A stretch of 24,369 nt of DNA, from contig KN886197.1 of assembly GCA_000934455.1 (NCBI GenBank), forward strand, positions 4,456-28,824, in the 5' to 3' direction. This document shows positions 1 through 9,379 of this stretch, piece after piece; position 1 is the stretch's first letter; each line of letters begins with the position of its first letter. Both the position numbers and the translations under genes were made by a program. The notes under the pieces were generated by a model that worked only from the letters and a program-made list of their open reading frames with translations, did no database searches and was not told the DNA's origin. This stretch comes from Apostichopus parvimensis. Its lineage: Eukaryota > Echinodermata > Holothuroidea > Aspidochirotida > Stichopodidae.

Positions 1-105
1 ATAATTCTCGTCTTTTATAGCATATCATTTGCACAATGCTGGATCAAACTGTGCCAAAGTTCAATACAGGGGAATTTGAAATGCAGCGTTTGGTCAAAAC
101 AAATT

Positions 106-163
106 GGTGGGGACACGGTATATCATGAAAAAGTTGGTGGGGACGCGTCCCACTGTCCCCACC
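106..163. repeat. GC-rich inverted repeat, likely transposon-end fragment
   Basis: GGTGGGGAC at 136-144 is the exact reverse complement of GTCCCCACC at 155-163, and a third copy of GGTGGGGAC lies at 106-114. The block is much richer in G and C than its surroundings. Clustered GTCCCCACC and GGTGGGGAC words are what remains when a terminal inverted repeat of a short DNA transposon is nested or truncated. No second end or target-site duplication was found, so family and limits are unknown. Confidence 0.35.
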
Positions 164-239
164 AGGATCTGCGCCCATGTAGTGAGTGATGTCATGATGG
201 TAATTGAGGTGAAGAATGTCTTCTATCCCCCCCCCCCCC

Positions 240-1260
240 TTTTCTAATGTCCAAATCATTTTGTTTCCACTGAGAAAGATAATGTTCTTACAAAATTAGT
301 GATTTAGTGACGAAATTCCAACAGAGGAGAACTTGGACAAACTAAGCACACAATTCCAAACATATCATATTTCTTAAAGATACATGGACAAATATTTTAA
401 TAGTTTTTTATTAACATCTGCCATGATACCATCACAGGCCATTATAATCCTGGAGTAAGGAATGCTTTATCTGTTGAAATATACTACTTAAACCAATTAT
501 ATCTAGATTAATCAACAAGATATTGAAATATGGGGGATTTTCAACTAACATTGTGGAATTTTTTTTTTTTCATCCATGTGACTGGTACATAGTAGACCTG
601 TTCATGTTAGATTTTAATTGTATATTTTTTCAGTTGGGGTGCGGGGGGGGGGGGGGGAATGACTTAAAAACAAATAAAATGAAAACAAAAAACGACCAAG
701 TTTTTTTGTTATTGTTGCTGTGTTTTCTTAATTTATTTCCCTACTTCTAATTTTCAATGCAGAGAAGCATTGCAAGTTAATGGCTTATAACATATAAGAG
801 CAAAGGTGTTTAAGCTAATGCCCTCAACAACAAAAAATAATAATAAATATGTTACATTGTTTGGCATCCATAGGCAGAATATTATAACCTTTCTTGTTTC
901 TTCAGGCTTGTATGTAATATACCCCACGAACAAAATGAGTAGATGATTCATGAAAGTGGCTGGAATACAAGACTAGCACACATCAGATCTGTTGTAATTG
1001 CTTATCAGGATAAATTATATTAACTTTGACCTGCAAGGATTCAACACAAGTTAGAAAAGAAAAGAAAAATACAAAAAGCAAAATAAATCCAGATACATCA
1101 AATTAATGCGTAAATTAGCACATCGTTAAAGGTCAATGGAATTGACCTGAAATATGCTAGAAAATCAAATAATGCTCATTCATGTTTAAACTTCTAAAAA
1201 ATGTTATACTGCCCTCTAAGAAATTGTTCCACTGTAAGACATTTAGTTGTGTAATAATTG
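240..1260. other. AT-rich intergenic stretch, no gene seen
   Basis: No coding-like run, RNA gene or long repeat is visible here. The stretch follows a 13-C run at 227-239 and holds a 15-G run at 643-657, preceded by a pyrimidine tract ending in CAG. Short open frames here are dominated by Lys, Asn, Ile, Phe and Leu, as expected from AT-rich noise. Confidence 0.6.
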
Positions 1261-1289
1261 AATGCAGAACCCGTAGCTACACTTCTTAT

Positions 1290-1412
1290 CAAGGGGCCCA
1301 ATGCTTTCCAAGGAGGGGGGGGGATACTTTGCAAGGCAGACCCATTCTTTCCAAGGGGGACTGATGTTTTTTTCAAGGGGGGGGGGGGGCAATGCTTTTC
1401 CAGGAGTGTATG
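1290..1412. repeat. degenerate short repeat with G runs
   Basis: The phrase CTTTCCAAGG followed by a G run, or close variants of it, occurs about four times between roughly 1303 and 1407. Two of these are preceded by CAATG. The G runs are 9 nt (1315-1323) and 13 nt (1377-1389). Open frames crossing this block encode Gly-rich low-complexity sequence and are not taken as genes. A small hairpin, CTCTGG at 1508-1513 with CCAGAG at 1521-1526, lies downstream. Confidence 0.4.
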
Positions 1413-1654
1413 GCAAAACCTATTGCTACAAAAACAAAATATTTGAGAATTCCGGAGGGGTGCAGCTATTTGGAGAGCCTAGCTCCCTTCCCCCTCCTGG
1501 GTCATGCCTCTGGTTGAATGCCAGAGAATTATTAGGAGAGCCAGACCTCCAACAGGGTATTTTAGCCAATTTTAGCATACTGAAATGGTAGTGATTACTG
1601 ATAACCAAACAATGTATGACGTCACTTCATTCTCATATTGTATGACAAAGCTAA

Positions 1655-1930
1655 GACTTGGAATATGGTATGCCTTAGCTGGGGACCCAATGATTATGTG
1701 ACGTAGGTTGGATTGAACAATGCTTAAATTAACTCTGATTGAGCGTCTAGTCAATTGACTTGGGCTCGAACGATGCGTGAATGAGCTAGGGATCTAACAA
1801 TGGCTGACTTGACATGAAACCCGAATAGTGCGTAAACAAAGATGAAACTAGAACAATAAGTTAAGTTATCTGGAACGCGAAGTGAGTTCTCGTAGTAAAC
1901 TTGGGCTCGAATAAAGAGCAAACTCTTTTT
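1655..1930. repeat. decayed 28-bp tandem array
   Basis: Cutting the sequence every 28 nt from 1762 gives units starting GGGCTCGAACGATGCG, GGATCTAACAATGGCT, AACCCGAATAGTGCGT, AACTAGAACAATAAGT and AACGCGAAGTGAG. The array then returns at 1903 to GGGCTCGAATAAAG. The 13-mer ACTTGGGCTCGAA occurs at 1758-1770 and again at 1899-1911, 141 nt or about five periods apart. Upstream units (GGAATATGG at about 1659, GGATTGAACAATGC at about 1710) fit less well and include one shorter unit. Units have diverged strongly, so this is an old minisatellite. Open frames over it are not considered genes. Confidence 0.5.
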
Positions 1931-2435
1931 ACCTCCGTAACCACTGTCACAAAGGACCACATGCAAAGTTCTCTTATCTCCCATAAATGCGTGGTTCTGT
2001 CATCAAGTTCGCGCTGCAATTTCAAAGTGGACTCGACAGTGGCGGCATCACGAATTAACATCATTATGAAAACTTTACTTCGTCCATGATGTTTCAGCCG
2101 ATAAGTTACTCGACATTAAAGTCCTACATGATATCAATTTATATGTAATTCATCATACCTCACCAGTCGATCCCAACACGTGTGAATTGCAAACTTCTAA
2201 CTGTGTGTAGAGTATTATCTCGTATAACACTGGTGCACCCCAAGGCAAGGTTGTTACACCCCCCCCCCCCCCAAATGTTTTCATTCCCCACTTTGTACAC
2301 AACAGATGCTAGATCATCAAATGCCAGTTATCATGTGCTTAATTACACCGAATCAAGCAGTCACTCTCATGCATATGACATTTTCCTCCCACGTTATTCC
2401 AAAATTCAGTTCGTCTTTATCTTCTCTTTGTGAAT
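1931..2435. other. no confident gene; C14 run
   Basis: This stretch holds a slightly more GC-balanced segment at 1931-2064 and a run of 14 C at 2259-2272. The minus strand of 1931-2064 has a donor-like GAG|GTAAAAAG near 1930 and an open frame, but no convincing acceptor, so it is not called. Nothing else is recognised. Confidence 0.5.
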
Positions 2436-2441
2436 TTTAAT
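2436..2441 (-). terminator. possible polyadenylation signal ATTAAA
   Basis: On the minus strand this hexamer reads ATTAAA, the common variant poly(A) signal. It lies about 110 nt downstream of the stop codon of the candidate exon ending at 2551. Such hexamers are frequent in AT-rich DNA, so the call depends on the exon being real. Confidence 0.25.
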
Positions 2442-2550
2442 TCTCCATCTCACTAGAGACAAAAAAAAAATGGCGTATTCTTCATCTCCGTCTTTCTCTG
2501 TCTTCTCTATCGATACTAAAATATTCACACACAAAAAATATGTCTACTTT

Positions 2551-2855
2551 TTATCCAAATTCAGTACTCTCTTTATCTGTAATAATCATTCCTTTCTCGT
2601 AATTTTCACTTTCTTCGCTGTCCATGCTTGTCACAATATTTTTACTCAGTTCGTCCTCGCCTCCGATCTTGTTCCTCAGTAGTCTAGGCACTTTATTTTG
2701 AGCACGGTCAGTCACGTTTTGTCCAGCGCGGGAAATCCCTTTCTTCAAACTGCTAACGCCTGCCTCTATCACCTCGGTGGTCTGGTTGTACAGGCCGAGG
2801 GAGACCCGGCGAAGTCTCTCAATCCTAGGCGACTTCTGAGAAGAATTGTTTCGAC
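2551..2855 (-). CDS. candidate terminal coding exon, unknown protein
   Basis: Read on the minus strand, a canonical acceptor (TTTCTCTTTTTTTCACCACCAG, positions 2877 to 2856, quoted here only as a pyrimidine tract plus CAG) precedes a 100-codon open frame ending in TAA at 2553-2551. GC content and third-position G/C are clearly above the surroundings, with varied codons. The encoded product starts RNNSSQKSPRIERLRRVSLG. A basic, probably amphipathic helical region follows (GVSSLKKGISRAGQNVTDRA), then an acidic stretch with DSEESENYE, then a short tail ending STEFG. No signal peptide, membrane segment or known domain was recognised. The frame can be read unspliced to an ATG at 2913, but that adds a low-complexity Phe-rich leader, so splicing is preferred. 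A donor-like GTGAGT at 3264-3259 could supply a tiny first exon carrying ATG CGC C in matching phase, giving about 103 residues. Function unknown. Confidence 0.42.
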
Positions 2856-2976
2856 CTGGTGGTGAAAAAAAGAGAAAGGGTTCATGAAAGAGAGAGTTTG
2901 CAAAGAAATACATCGTGAGTGAAATTTGGTAATGTGCGGGAGCAACATTTAAAAATCATAGACGTAGTAATTGATA

Positions 2977-3075
2977 GGGGAGGGGTAAGTGGGGAGGGGT
3001 AAGTGGGGAGGGGTAAGTGGGGGTGAGTGGGGTGGGGAAGTGGGGGTAAAGTGGGGGAGGGTAAGTGGGGGTTGC
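2977..3075. repeat. G-rich minisatellite, 14-bp unit
   Basis: Three exact copies of GGGGAGGGGTAAGT (2977-3018) are followed by shortened variants ending in AAGT or GAGT up to about 3075. One strand carries many GGGG runs spaced by short loops, a layout able to form G-quadruplexes. It sits in the presumed intron upstream of the minus-strand exon at 2551-2855. Open frames across it encode Pro/Tyr/Thr low-complexity repeats and are artefacts. Confidence 0.85.
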
Positions 3076-3258
3076 GAAGTGTGGTTGCGGTAGTATGCTT
3101 CTGCTCATCACACTTTCGAATAGGATGCACTCCACGGCAGTGTCTTTCTCATTTAACCGAATCTTTTGTTTTAGCAAAATAAGTGTCAGGCAATCAAGTC
3201 GTCATGATATATATACCTTTATAGTAAGTGTATTTTTAAAATGTTCTTCTACTCTCCA

Positions 3259-3276
3259 TACTCACGGCGCATGCGC
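3259..3276. promoter_or_regulatory. NRF-1-like palindrome next to a splice donor-like site
   Basis: GCGCATGCGC (3267-3276) is a perfect 10-bp palindrome matching the core of the NRF-1 motif known from animal housekeeping and bidirectional promoters. Directly beside it, the minus strand reads GCC|GTGAGTATG at 3264-3259, a good 5-prime splice donor. Joining there to the acceptor at 2856 gives ATG CGC C|GT CGA in frame. The factor, promoter activity and splice are inferred, not shown. Confidence 0.3.
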
Positions 3277-4031
3277 GGTTTATCATTATCAGTTTGCTAT
3301 ACTGTACTTGAAGAGTTGAAGCACGTTTTACAGCGTAACACAATCTACCACTTGAAATCACTGTTTGATATTGTAGCTTGAGAAGAGGGTAAGTTCTATA
3401 ACTCCTTATAAAGTCGTTTCTTGTAGGTCAATGCTTATTTGTGTCCCTATGTTCTTTTTCTTCTTCACTTGGTTTTTAATTGCTATTCCTCGCCATCTTC
3501 ACAGCCATATCACTCGCTAGTTAATATTTGATATTATACTGGTGTGTCGATAAAGAGAGGATCGGCTCCTCTGTATGGACATTTAACAATTCTCTGCGTA
3601 AAAATACTGAAGACATCCGATTCACTTTTGTGGTAACTGAGTTCATTTTGAAACGAATCTTCGAAGTAAATTAAACGTAACGAGAGCATATAAGAGATAA
3701 TTTTTGCAGATATATTTACCCATGGAATATTGAATATGAAATGCTGCTTAAAACATAATAATCGTAGGTAGTGCAACACGAAGAAAAACATATCCCACCA
3801 TAAATTTACCCCCCCCCCCCTCCTCAGAACCACACCTGCCACGACAAAGAGAGAGATAGACAGAGAAATCGAAAACAACGACATTGAAATTTGGAGGGGA
3901 AACAAAATTAAGATGGCCACACTGCCAAGTTCTTCCTGTGGTGTCATTGTAAATAGGGAATTGAATTGTTGTTTTCCCCACCTCCAATGTCCTTCCTTTC
4001 AACAGAAAAGAGGGGAGAACTTAAGCTTAAA
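3277..4031. other. no confident gene; C12 run
   Basis: The stretch is AT-rich with a 12-C run at 3809-3820. The minus strand has an open tail (about 3661 to 3534) after a weak AAG acceptor. Its composition is close to background, so it is not called a gene. Confidence 0.5.
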
Positions 4032-4143
4032 ATGATGATTCGGCCATGTATACCCTTCTACTTCCTAAAGATGTGCTACCTAATATTATGCATTACGTTA
4101 GTGGACTCTCTGTGTTTAACAGTTTCCGGTCATTATAGACACG
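4032..4143 (+). CDS. weak candidate first exon with signal-peptide-like start
   Basis: From an ATG at 4032 the frame begins MMIRPCIPFYFLKMCYLILC, continues through a hydrophobic segment (ITLVDSLCLTV), then turns polar (SGHYRH). This resembles a secretory signal peptide. A donor-like ACG|GTAATG follows at 4144. In-frame starts further upstream exist (an ATG at 3987), but the second or third ATG would place the hydrophobic core better. No downstream partner exon was found and AT-rich DNA readily encodes hydrophobic runs, so this is only a pointer. Confidence 0.13.
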
Positions 4144-4517
4144 GTAATGTGATCCTCGCGAAAACAGTTCTTTCCTTATGTCATGCATCGGTAAACTTGT
4201 CCATTAGAATATAACAGATAATAAAACGTTCGGGAAAATGTACATTTTGTTTGTGGTTTCCTTGTAACTCGATATGGAGAGATATAGAATTATCGGAACG
4301 GAAAGTGCAACTCCTTTTCTTTAATTAGCGCTGGAGTGTCTTACTTTTGAGTTACATTAGATAATCTAAAATCACACGAACTCGGACAGAAGCCAAAAGA
4401 TACATAAAAATATAGCATTACTACCCGTACGCAAGTAGCATACTTTATTTACCGTCCGTCTGCAGTATATGAAACGTGGGTGTTACTAAACAGAAGACTT
4501 AGTTTCGGGCTTCGCAA

Positions 4518-4527
4518 CGCATGCGCA
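4518..4527. promoter_or_regulatory. NRF-1-like palindrome
   Basis: CGCATGCGCA contains the CGCATGCG palindrome also present at 3268 and 18732. It is a plausible NRF-1-type binding site by motif only. No gene start is tied to it. Confidence 0.25.
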
Positions 4528-4673
4528 GAAATGAATCTGCAAATAGGCAGAGAAAGTTCCACCTGAAATGAAGATAATTTGAGCTACTGAGGTGTTGAGA
4601 AGTCGGTCATTATATGAAACGATATGAGTTTTAAATGTGTGTGAAACTTGACTTGCTGTATTTTTACATGCAG

Positions 4674-4907
4674 ATTAATTTCCGTGTATACGTTCCTCAT
4701 CTCAAATGGCGTGATATAATGATAAAATGCCCAACATGTGAATATCAGGAACTGCAAAACTATTCTAGGTGTCGTTATGATGTTGTTCTTGACTCTCAAG
4801 AAACCTTCCAACAGTCGTTTTTTTTCCATTATCACGTACTGCAGAGTAATACAGATGACAGAATAAATTGCAAACAAAAAGGCTCCCATATTTGTTTCAG
4901 GGAATAA
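4674..4907 (+). CDS. possible exon fragment resembling DUF6729
   Basis: A splice-acceptor-like tract (CTTGCTGTATTTTTACATGCAG, ending at 4673) opens a phase-0 frame of 77 codons to a TAA at 4905-4907. The first 45 residues begin INFRVYVPHLKWRDIMIKCP and continue with TCEYQEL, then YDVVLD. The spacing Phe-x-Val-Tyr-x-Pro, Trp, Cys-Pro-x-Cys, x-Leu and Val-Leu-Asp matches my recollection of the start of the DUF6729 cysteine module, found in many uncharacterised invertebrate proteins. The second Cys pair expected next is not clear. The sequence after residue 47 (Phe-rich, then KQKGSHICF) looks like background. It could be a real exon with an unrecognised donor, a decayed gene copy, or coincidence. 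AATAAA overlaps the stop (4903-4908). Confidence 0.25.
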   Translation: MNFRVYVPHLKWRDIMIKCPTCEYQELQNYSRCRYDVVLDSQETFQQSFFFHYHVLQSNTDDRINCKQKGSHICFRE

Positions 4908-6038
4908 ACCAGCTATTAGCTATAAAGGGAAAGAAAATTGAGTAATACCATTATCAGCGCTCCATCTTCTTTTATCTCCATCCTCTGCCGTCGAATCCAG
5001 AGGCAGCGTCAGTTCAGAGGTTGTAAGTGAGTCACTCAGATTCTGCAAAGACATTTAAAGAAGAGCGAAGAAGATGGTGAAACACACAAGCACAAATTTA
5101 ATTTTAAGTAGTATATTTATCCATTTATTTTCCAAATATGCCAAAATAATTATCAGTGCATGATTTATCCGTCCGACTGCTTCCCCTACCCCATGTTCAT
5201 ATAGGCCCGGCACCTGATGATCTCCTACGAAGACGGAGCCACGACTCATCAGAAGACCCCCCCCCCCCCCCCCCCCCCATGCACCTTCCCCCGCATAATC
5301 GATTCTCAGAAGGCTATATACGTCTGTGGAATTGATGTTACATTGTAGAGGAATTTACCTACATCTGGATAAATCCCGTTACGGTCAACGAACAAATTTT
5401 GCAACCTACTATTAGGGTGCGCCCCATAGTTTACGGGCAGTCGTCCTATAGACAATCCCTTTAAATACGTTGAGTAATAAATGACGGCTGCTAGACGCTC
5501 AGTTTCTTTCGGGAAGAAACGGCAGAATTAAGGGGGGCAACAAAGGTAATACAACTTTGGAAAACAGCTTCAATTAATAATATTTCTCAGACTTCTAACT
5601 TAATCATCTCTGCATGTGATCGATTATATGTCATTAGTTTCGACAACACTGCTAGTCAGACAAAAAACGTAAAGGAAAAAACAAGAGAGGCTTGCCGCGT
5701 TGAAAGAATTGATACAGGTTTTGGAAAATAACAGACACCCATGTATATATATAGCTAAGATAGAGATATACAATGTCAGTGTATAAGAGCCAATATGACT
5801 TTGAATTTTGCATATATTTACATTCCAAATTAGTACTGGATATACAATTGCAAAATGGCTAATGTACCGGGTGCTAGTTGTTGGGTATAAGGACGCATTT
5901 ATGTGGGCGACATTGCTCTGTCATCTGCCTCCCCTGGGCCTCGAATTTATATTGCATAACATTTAACCATCTTTTAGCCTTAAAACTTATTGTTACAGGG
6001 TTATGCATTGTGGTAGGCCATACTGAACGTATACTGTG
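4908..6038. other. no gene seen
   Basis: Apart from the 22-C run at 5257-5278 this is AT-rich sequence without coding-like frames, RNA genes or clear repeats. It ends where a transposon fragment begins at 6039. Confidence 0.55.
5257..5278. repeat. C22 homopolymer
   Basis: An uninterrupted run of 22 C. Its length is likely polymorphic and may be imperfectly assembled. Confidence 0.95.
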
Positions 6039-6117
6039 CATAGGCGTAGGAGCCCAATTTGATTTGGGGGGGGGGGGCTGTAACGACTTGCCCGAAAAAT
6101 ATAACCAAAATTATGGT
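6039..6117 (+). mobile_element. left-end fragment of the foldback MITE seen at 16930
   Basis: The sequence starts with CATAGGCGTAGGAGCC, the same terminus as the complete element at 16930-17375. It continues collinearly through AATTTGATTT, a G run, CTGTAACGACTTGCCCGAAA and AACC, with only small differences, notably 12 G instead of 7. Similarity stops at about 6117 and no right end follows, so the copy is truncated on its right. The long open frame across it has no support as a gene. Confidence 0.8.
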
Positions 6118-6541
6118 GAAAGAGGCCTCCATTATCAGACTAGTTTTATATGGGGCACATATAAAGGTATACGAAATCAATACACATCTAGCGTATACTA
6201 CTTGCTAACTGGGACGCAACCACCTTTCTGGTACTGGGGTGACTGGGGCCAATATGTTAAGTCGTCCAGGGGACGGATTTAAGAGAAAATGTTCCCCTCC
6301 TCTTAGAGGATATTGCGTAAAGTCATGGGAGGGTTCTGACACGGAAAATAGTGCTATATTTTTACCGCTTATACATGTCGTATGTTTAAGTAAGTTCGGA
6401 AACAATCTCTGTATTCGGTTCATTCTGTCCCCTGATTTTTTTCGTGGTCAGGGGGGAGGGGGAGGCAAAGCTCCCATAGAAGTATATATGTGGTTGGGCC
6501 CCTGCTTGCTACCATAAGTGTTATTTGTGAGTAAAAGTCGG

Positions 6542-6580
<39 letters not shown>

Positions 6581-7364
6581 GGAGGCTGGATCCGTGTGGT
6601 GTAGACGCAAAAGGAAAAGTGTGTATATATATGCCTTTAGCCAAACGATCGATTATCTCGGTTTGGAAACGTTGTAGCATTTACTATACCATATTATTAT
6701 TACGTGGTTCATTGTGTGATTTCTGTGGTAATCGACTCTCTCCTGCAATTATGGCGATTGTTTTTCTTTGGGACGCCCAGTTTCCGTAAATTGAAACAGT
6801 ATATCCACCAATGCTAAATACATAAACTTTCATTAAGTTTTCTAGTCGGACAGAGGGTTTTGAATGTTGTTTGTCAATAGGGAATATCCTGAAACCTACT
6901 ACACTATACTAATTGACATGTTGTACTCTTACTCACAAGGTTTTACTTGGTCAAAACGAATGCGATTGCCTTGGAACAAACAATTTAAGATTATATGTAT
7001 TATGTATATGCTTGACAACCATGTATGTGTACCGATTGGTTTAGCAGTTTTATCGGACAGTAGTTTTACGAAAATTAAGTGATAGATCGCCATCTAGTAG
7101 TTAATTGATATGCAAACGTTGTCAACAAATATCACGTGACCAAGGTCTTAGGTTTCGATTCGTGTTTAATTTAATGTAACAAGTATTGACATACTTTAAT
7201 TGGTGTTAGAATTGTTTCCAGTTAAAGTATTCGATTCATCGATTCATCTCTTGTAAACTAGAAAGTAATATTCTGGGAAAATAACAGTTTTTTTTATGAT
7301 TGAACTGACTATAGGGTGACGGGAATAGCATACTGAAGTACAATACACAATGCACTGTGAACAT
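6118..7364. other. no gene seen; G34 run inside
   Basis: AT-rich sequence surrounds a very long G run (6545-6578) and a GGGGGGAGGGGGAGG tract at about 6451-6465. Open frames are short and of AT-driven composition. Confidence 0.55.
6545..6578. repeat. G34 homopolymer
   Basis: Thirty-four consecutive G follow GGGGA and precede TTGGAGG. This is the longest homopolymer in the window. It could form intermolecular or intramolecular quadruplexes, and it is a likely place for sequencing or assembly length error. Confidence 0.95.
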
Positions 7365-7385
7365 TATATATATATATATATATAT
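7365..7385. repeat. (TA)n microsatellite
   Basis: About ten TA dinucleotides in a row without interruption. Confidence 0.95.
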
Positions 7386-7610
7386 TGCTAGCATTCTAAG
7401 TTCTAACAAACGACCGCACGGCCAGTTTGCCGAACGAATGCGGTTGATATGGGGTTAAACAGTAATTCCAATCACTGAAAATATAAAGGACGTAACTGCA
7501 AGATACGGTAAGTGACCTAATTTTTCAAAGGATTTGGTGTAGAAAGGTAGCAGTTAGTCAAGACGATGAATTCCACTAAATTTGATTCATATACGTATCA
7601 CACGGTTCTT

Positions 7611-7690
7611 ACTTAGCCTAGGCATAGCCTAAGTATCAGTAGGTCACGATACATAGACATAGACCTAATGTTAGGCCTATGCCTATTAGT
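7611..7690. repeat. cluster of TAGGC/GCCTA inverted words
   Basis: ACTTAG at 7611-7616 pairs with CTAAGT at 7629-7634 around the palindrome GCCTAGGC (7616-7623). It is followed by GGCATAGCCTAA, TAGACCTAATG, TTAGGCCTATGCC and CTATTAG. The alternation of TAGGC and GCCTA words resembles the TATAGCCTA cluster at 18012-18143. Origin is uncertain; it may be slipped and inverted simple sequence. Confidence 0.45.
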
Positions 7691-8777
7691 ACATCTACAT
7701 CAGTACTCTGCAATAGACTGGAGTCCATCTCGCAAAGTACTAGTACTAGTATAAATAGTGTCGAAGTACTATTAAAGAGTAGGTGGATGGCGGTCAACAT
7801 ATTGGTGCGATGAAGCCTGCTTAAAACGAGTAGTTGGTGTAATTAAATTGAACACAAAACGAAATAAGGAATAACCACGGGTACCTGACTGTGCATATAT
7901 CGTAGTTCGTAATTTGATGAGCAATGGATAGCATTTATGTGTCTGTAGAAACATAATCCTACCCTTCCCCCTTCTCGCATATTTAACGTCTTTATATGAA
8001 TGAGTTTGTATTGTAGAATCTGTGATATACGTATACTATAGCGCAATGTTTAATGCGACATACAGCCCAAAACGTTTCCATATACTTATAGTTATAGTGT
8101 ATATGGCAAGGGTTTTGAAAAGAGTTTCAACTCCGTGCTATAAATAAAATCAAGGGAACTGCTGTTTTGCTCCTTGCTATATCACTTTCCTGTCCGGTCA
8201 ACGAGTTGGGCTGTGACTCAGTAAGCAGATAGCAGGTGGCCAATTATCATAAAGGAGATAATAAAACGGCATGTGTATACATATCAAAGAAATATCTAAA
8301 ATCAGACGACAAACGTTCTGTGAATCAACCAATTACAGGAGGGTTACGGACTTTACCCATGTAACGGACATTCTTTAGTAGCTTTGAAATGGAAGTTTAA
8401 TATCAATAGTAGTATTCCTCTGCTCTGTTTGATCCGGTGTTTCTGTATACAAATTGAATGTAAGAATAACAATGTAAAGTTGTACACCATGTCACTCAAA
8501 GTCCATGTTGTCTTGTCAATGGAACCAACTAAACAATGATTGAGTATGAAATTGGTATAGAAGGTGTACGTATAAACAGCAGTGGTGCCCATGGAAGTTT
8601 GGGCGGGGTAATTTATACCCCCCCTCTCCCCCACCCGCCAAACACACACATAAATATCAGTGCCCATGTCTCCGCCGAGTTAAATGCCACAAAACACACA
8701 AACATTTGACTTTTATCACATTTTTTCGATGAACACCTAACATATTAGTAAGAAAATAACTTGGTCAGATATCAGAT
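7691..8777. other. no gene seen; one short hairpin
   Basis: AT-rich sequence. CCATATAC (8078-8085) and GTATATGG (8099-8106) form an 8-bp inverted repeat with a 13-nt spacer that is itself partly self-complementary. Nothing coding-like was found. Confidence 0.5.
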
Positions 8778-8878
8778 ACTGCTTTCACTCTTGTACCTGT
8801 GGCCAAACACCAGACCAGCGTCAGTGCCACACGGGCTTCTCTTCAAAGTTCACCCAGTGCGGGCAGAGGCGTCAGGTA
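8778..8878. other. GC-rich island with a donor-like border
   Basis: This stretch is clearly richer in G and C than its flanks and ends GCGTCAG|GTAATT, a good plus-strand donor. One plus frame gives a Cys-containing peptide (CTCGQTPDQRQCHTGFSSKF). On the minus strand a CCACAG|GTACAAG also looks like a donor. No ATG or convincing acceptor is tied to either, so it may be an exon or a repeat fragment. Not called as a gene. Confidence 0.25.
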
Positions 8879-9320
8879 ATTAATTTATGTAATTTAGACC
8901 ATAAAGTTGTACTCATCCCGAAAGTAACAATACCCATATTTCTCGGGGCCCTTCATATCTTGTCCATATCTAATTTACCCCGATCCCGAGCAGTCTCCTC
9001 CTCCACACCCCGCCCCTCCCCCCATTTCCCGATAGGCCTGATTCCGGATGAGGAATTATTTGTCCTTAATGCTTGCTTACGCAAATCAATTTCGTGCAAT
9101 GCTAACACAGCTTATAGTACGTGAATGATGTATATATTGACATAACAACAGAAGATATTATCACCAGTCATAGTTAATAATTATTCGTATTGAAGAATTT
9201 GTCCATCAACAAAGTCGCTCGTTATTTATAAATATCAGAAACTGCAACAGCTGTTTTTGGATTCGTCACGCAATAATTTATTTCCGTCGGAGAAAGGAAT
9301 ACCTGCGATTGTTATCGTTT
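8879..9320. other. no gene seen; C-rich tract
   Basis: A CTCC/CCCC-rich pyrimidine tract lies at about 8990-9030. Otherwise the sequence is AT-rich and without recognisable features. Confidence 0.5.
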
Positions 9321-9379
9321 GTGTATGTATGTATGTATGTATGTATGCGTGTATGTATGGGTGTGCATGTGTCAGTGTG
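9321..9379. repeat. (GTAT)n microsatellite with GT-rich tail
   Basis: GTGTATGTATGTATG continues as a GTAT array to about 9347 and then degenerates into GTGTATGTATGGGTGTGCATGTG. The minus-strand frame across it encodes repetitive His/Ile/Tyr/Thr and is an artefact. Confidence 0.9.

Noticed and set aside
1861..2064. Minus-strand open frame with donor-like GAG|GTAAAAAG
   Set aside because: The only acceptor-like AG nearby lacks a pyrimidine tract, and the lower part overlaps the 28-bp array. Kept as uncalled.
2956..3177. Pro/Tyr/Thr-rich reading frames on the minus strand
   Set aside because: They are translations of the G-rich minisatellite.
3534..3947. 137-codon open frame on the minus strand, with a protein-like tail (3661-3534)
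   Set aside because: The upstream half is low-complexity hydrophobic sequence crossing a C12 run. The only acceptor for the tail is a weak AAG and codon bias is near background.
5878..6282. 134-codon open frame on the plus strand
   Set aside because: It runs straight through the MITE fragment at 6039-6117 and a G12 run. Composition is AT-driven outside the repeat and there are no splice-like borders.
8743..9123. Long plus frame without ATG containing a Cys-rich segment
   Set aside because: Only the first 100 nt look unusual. The remainder translates a CTCC tract and AT-rich DNA. No usable acceptor.
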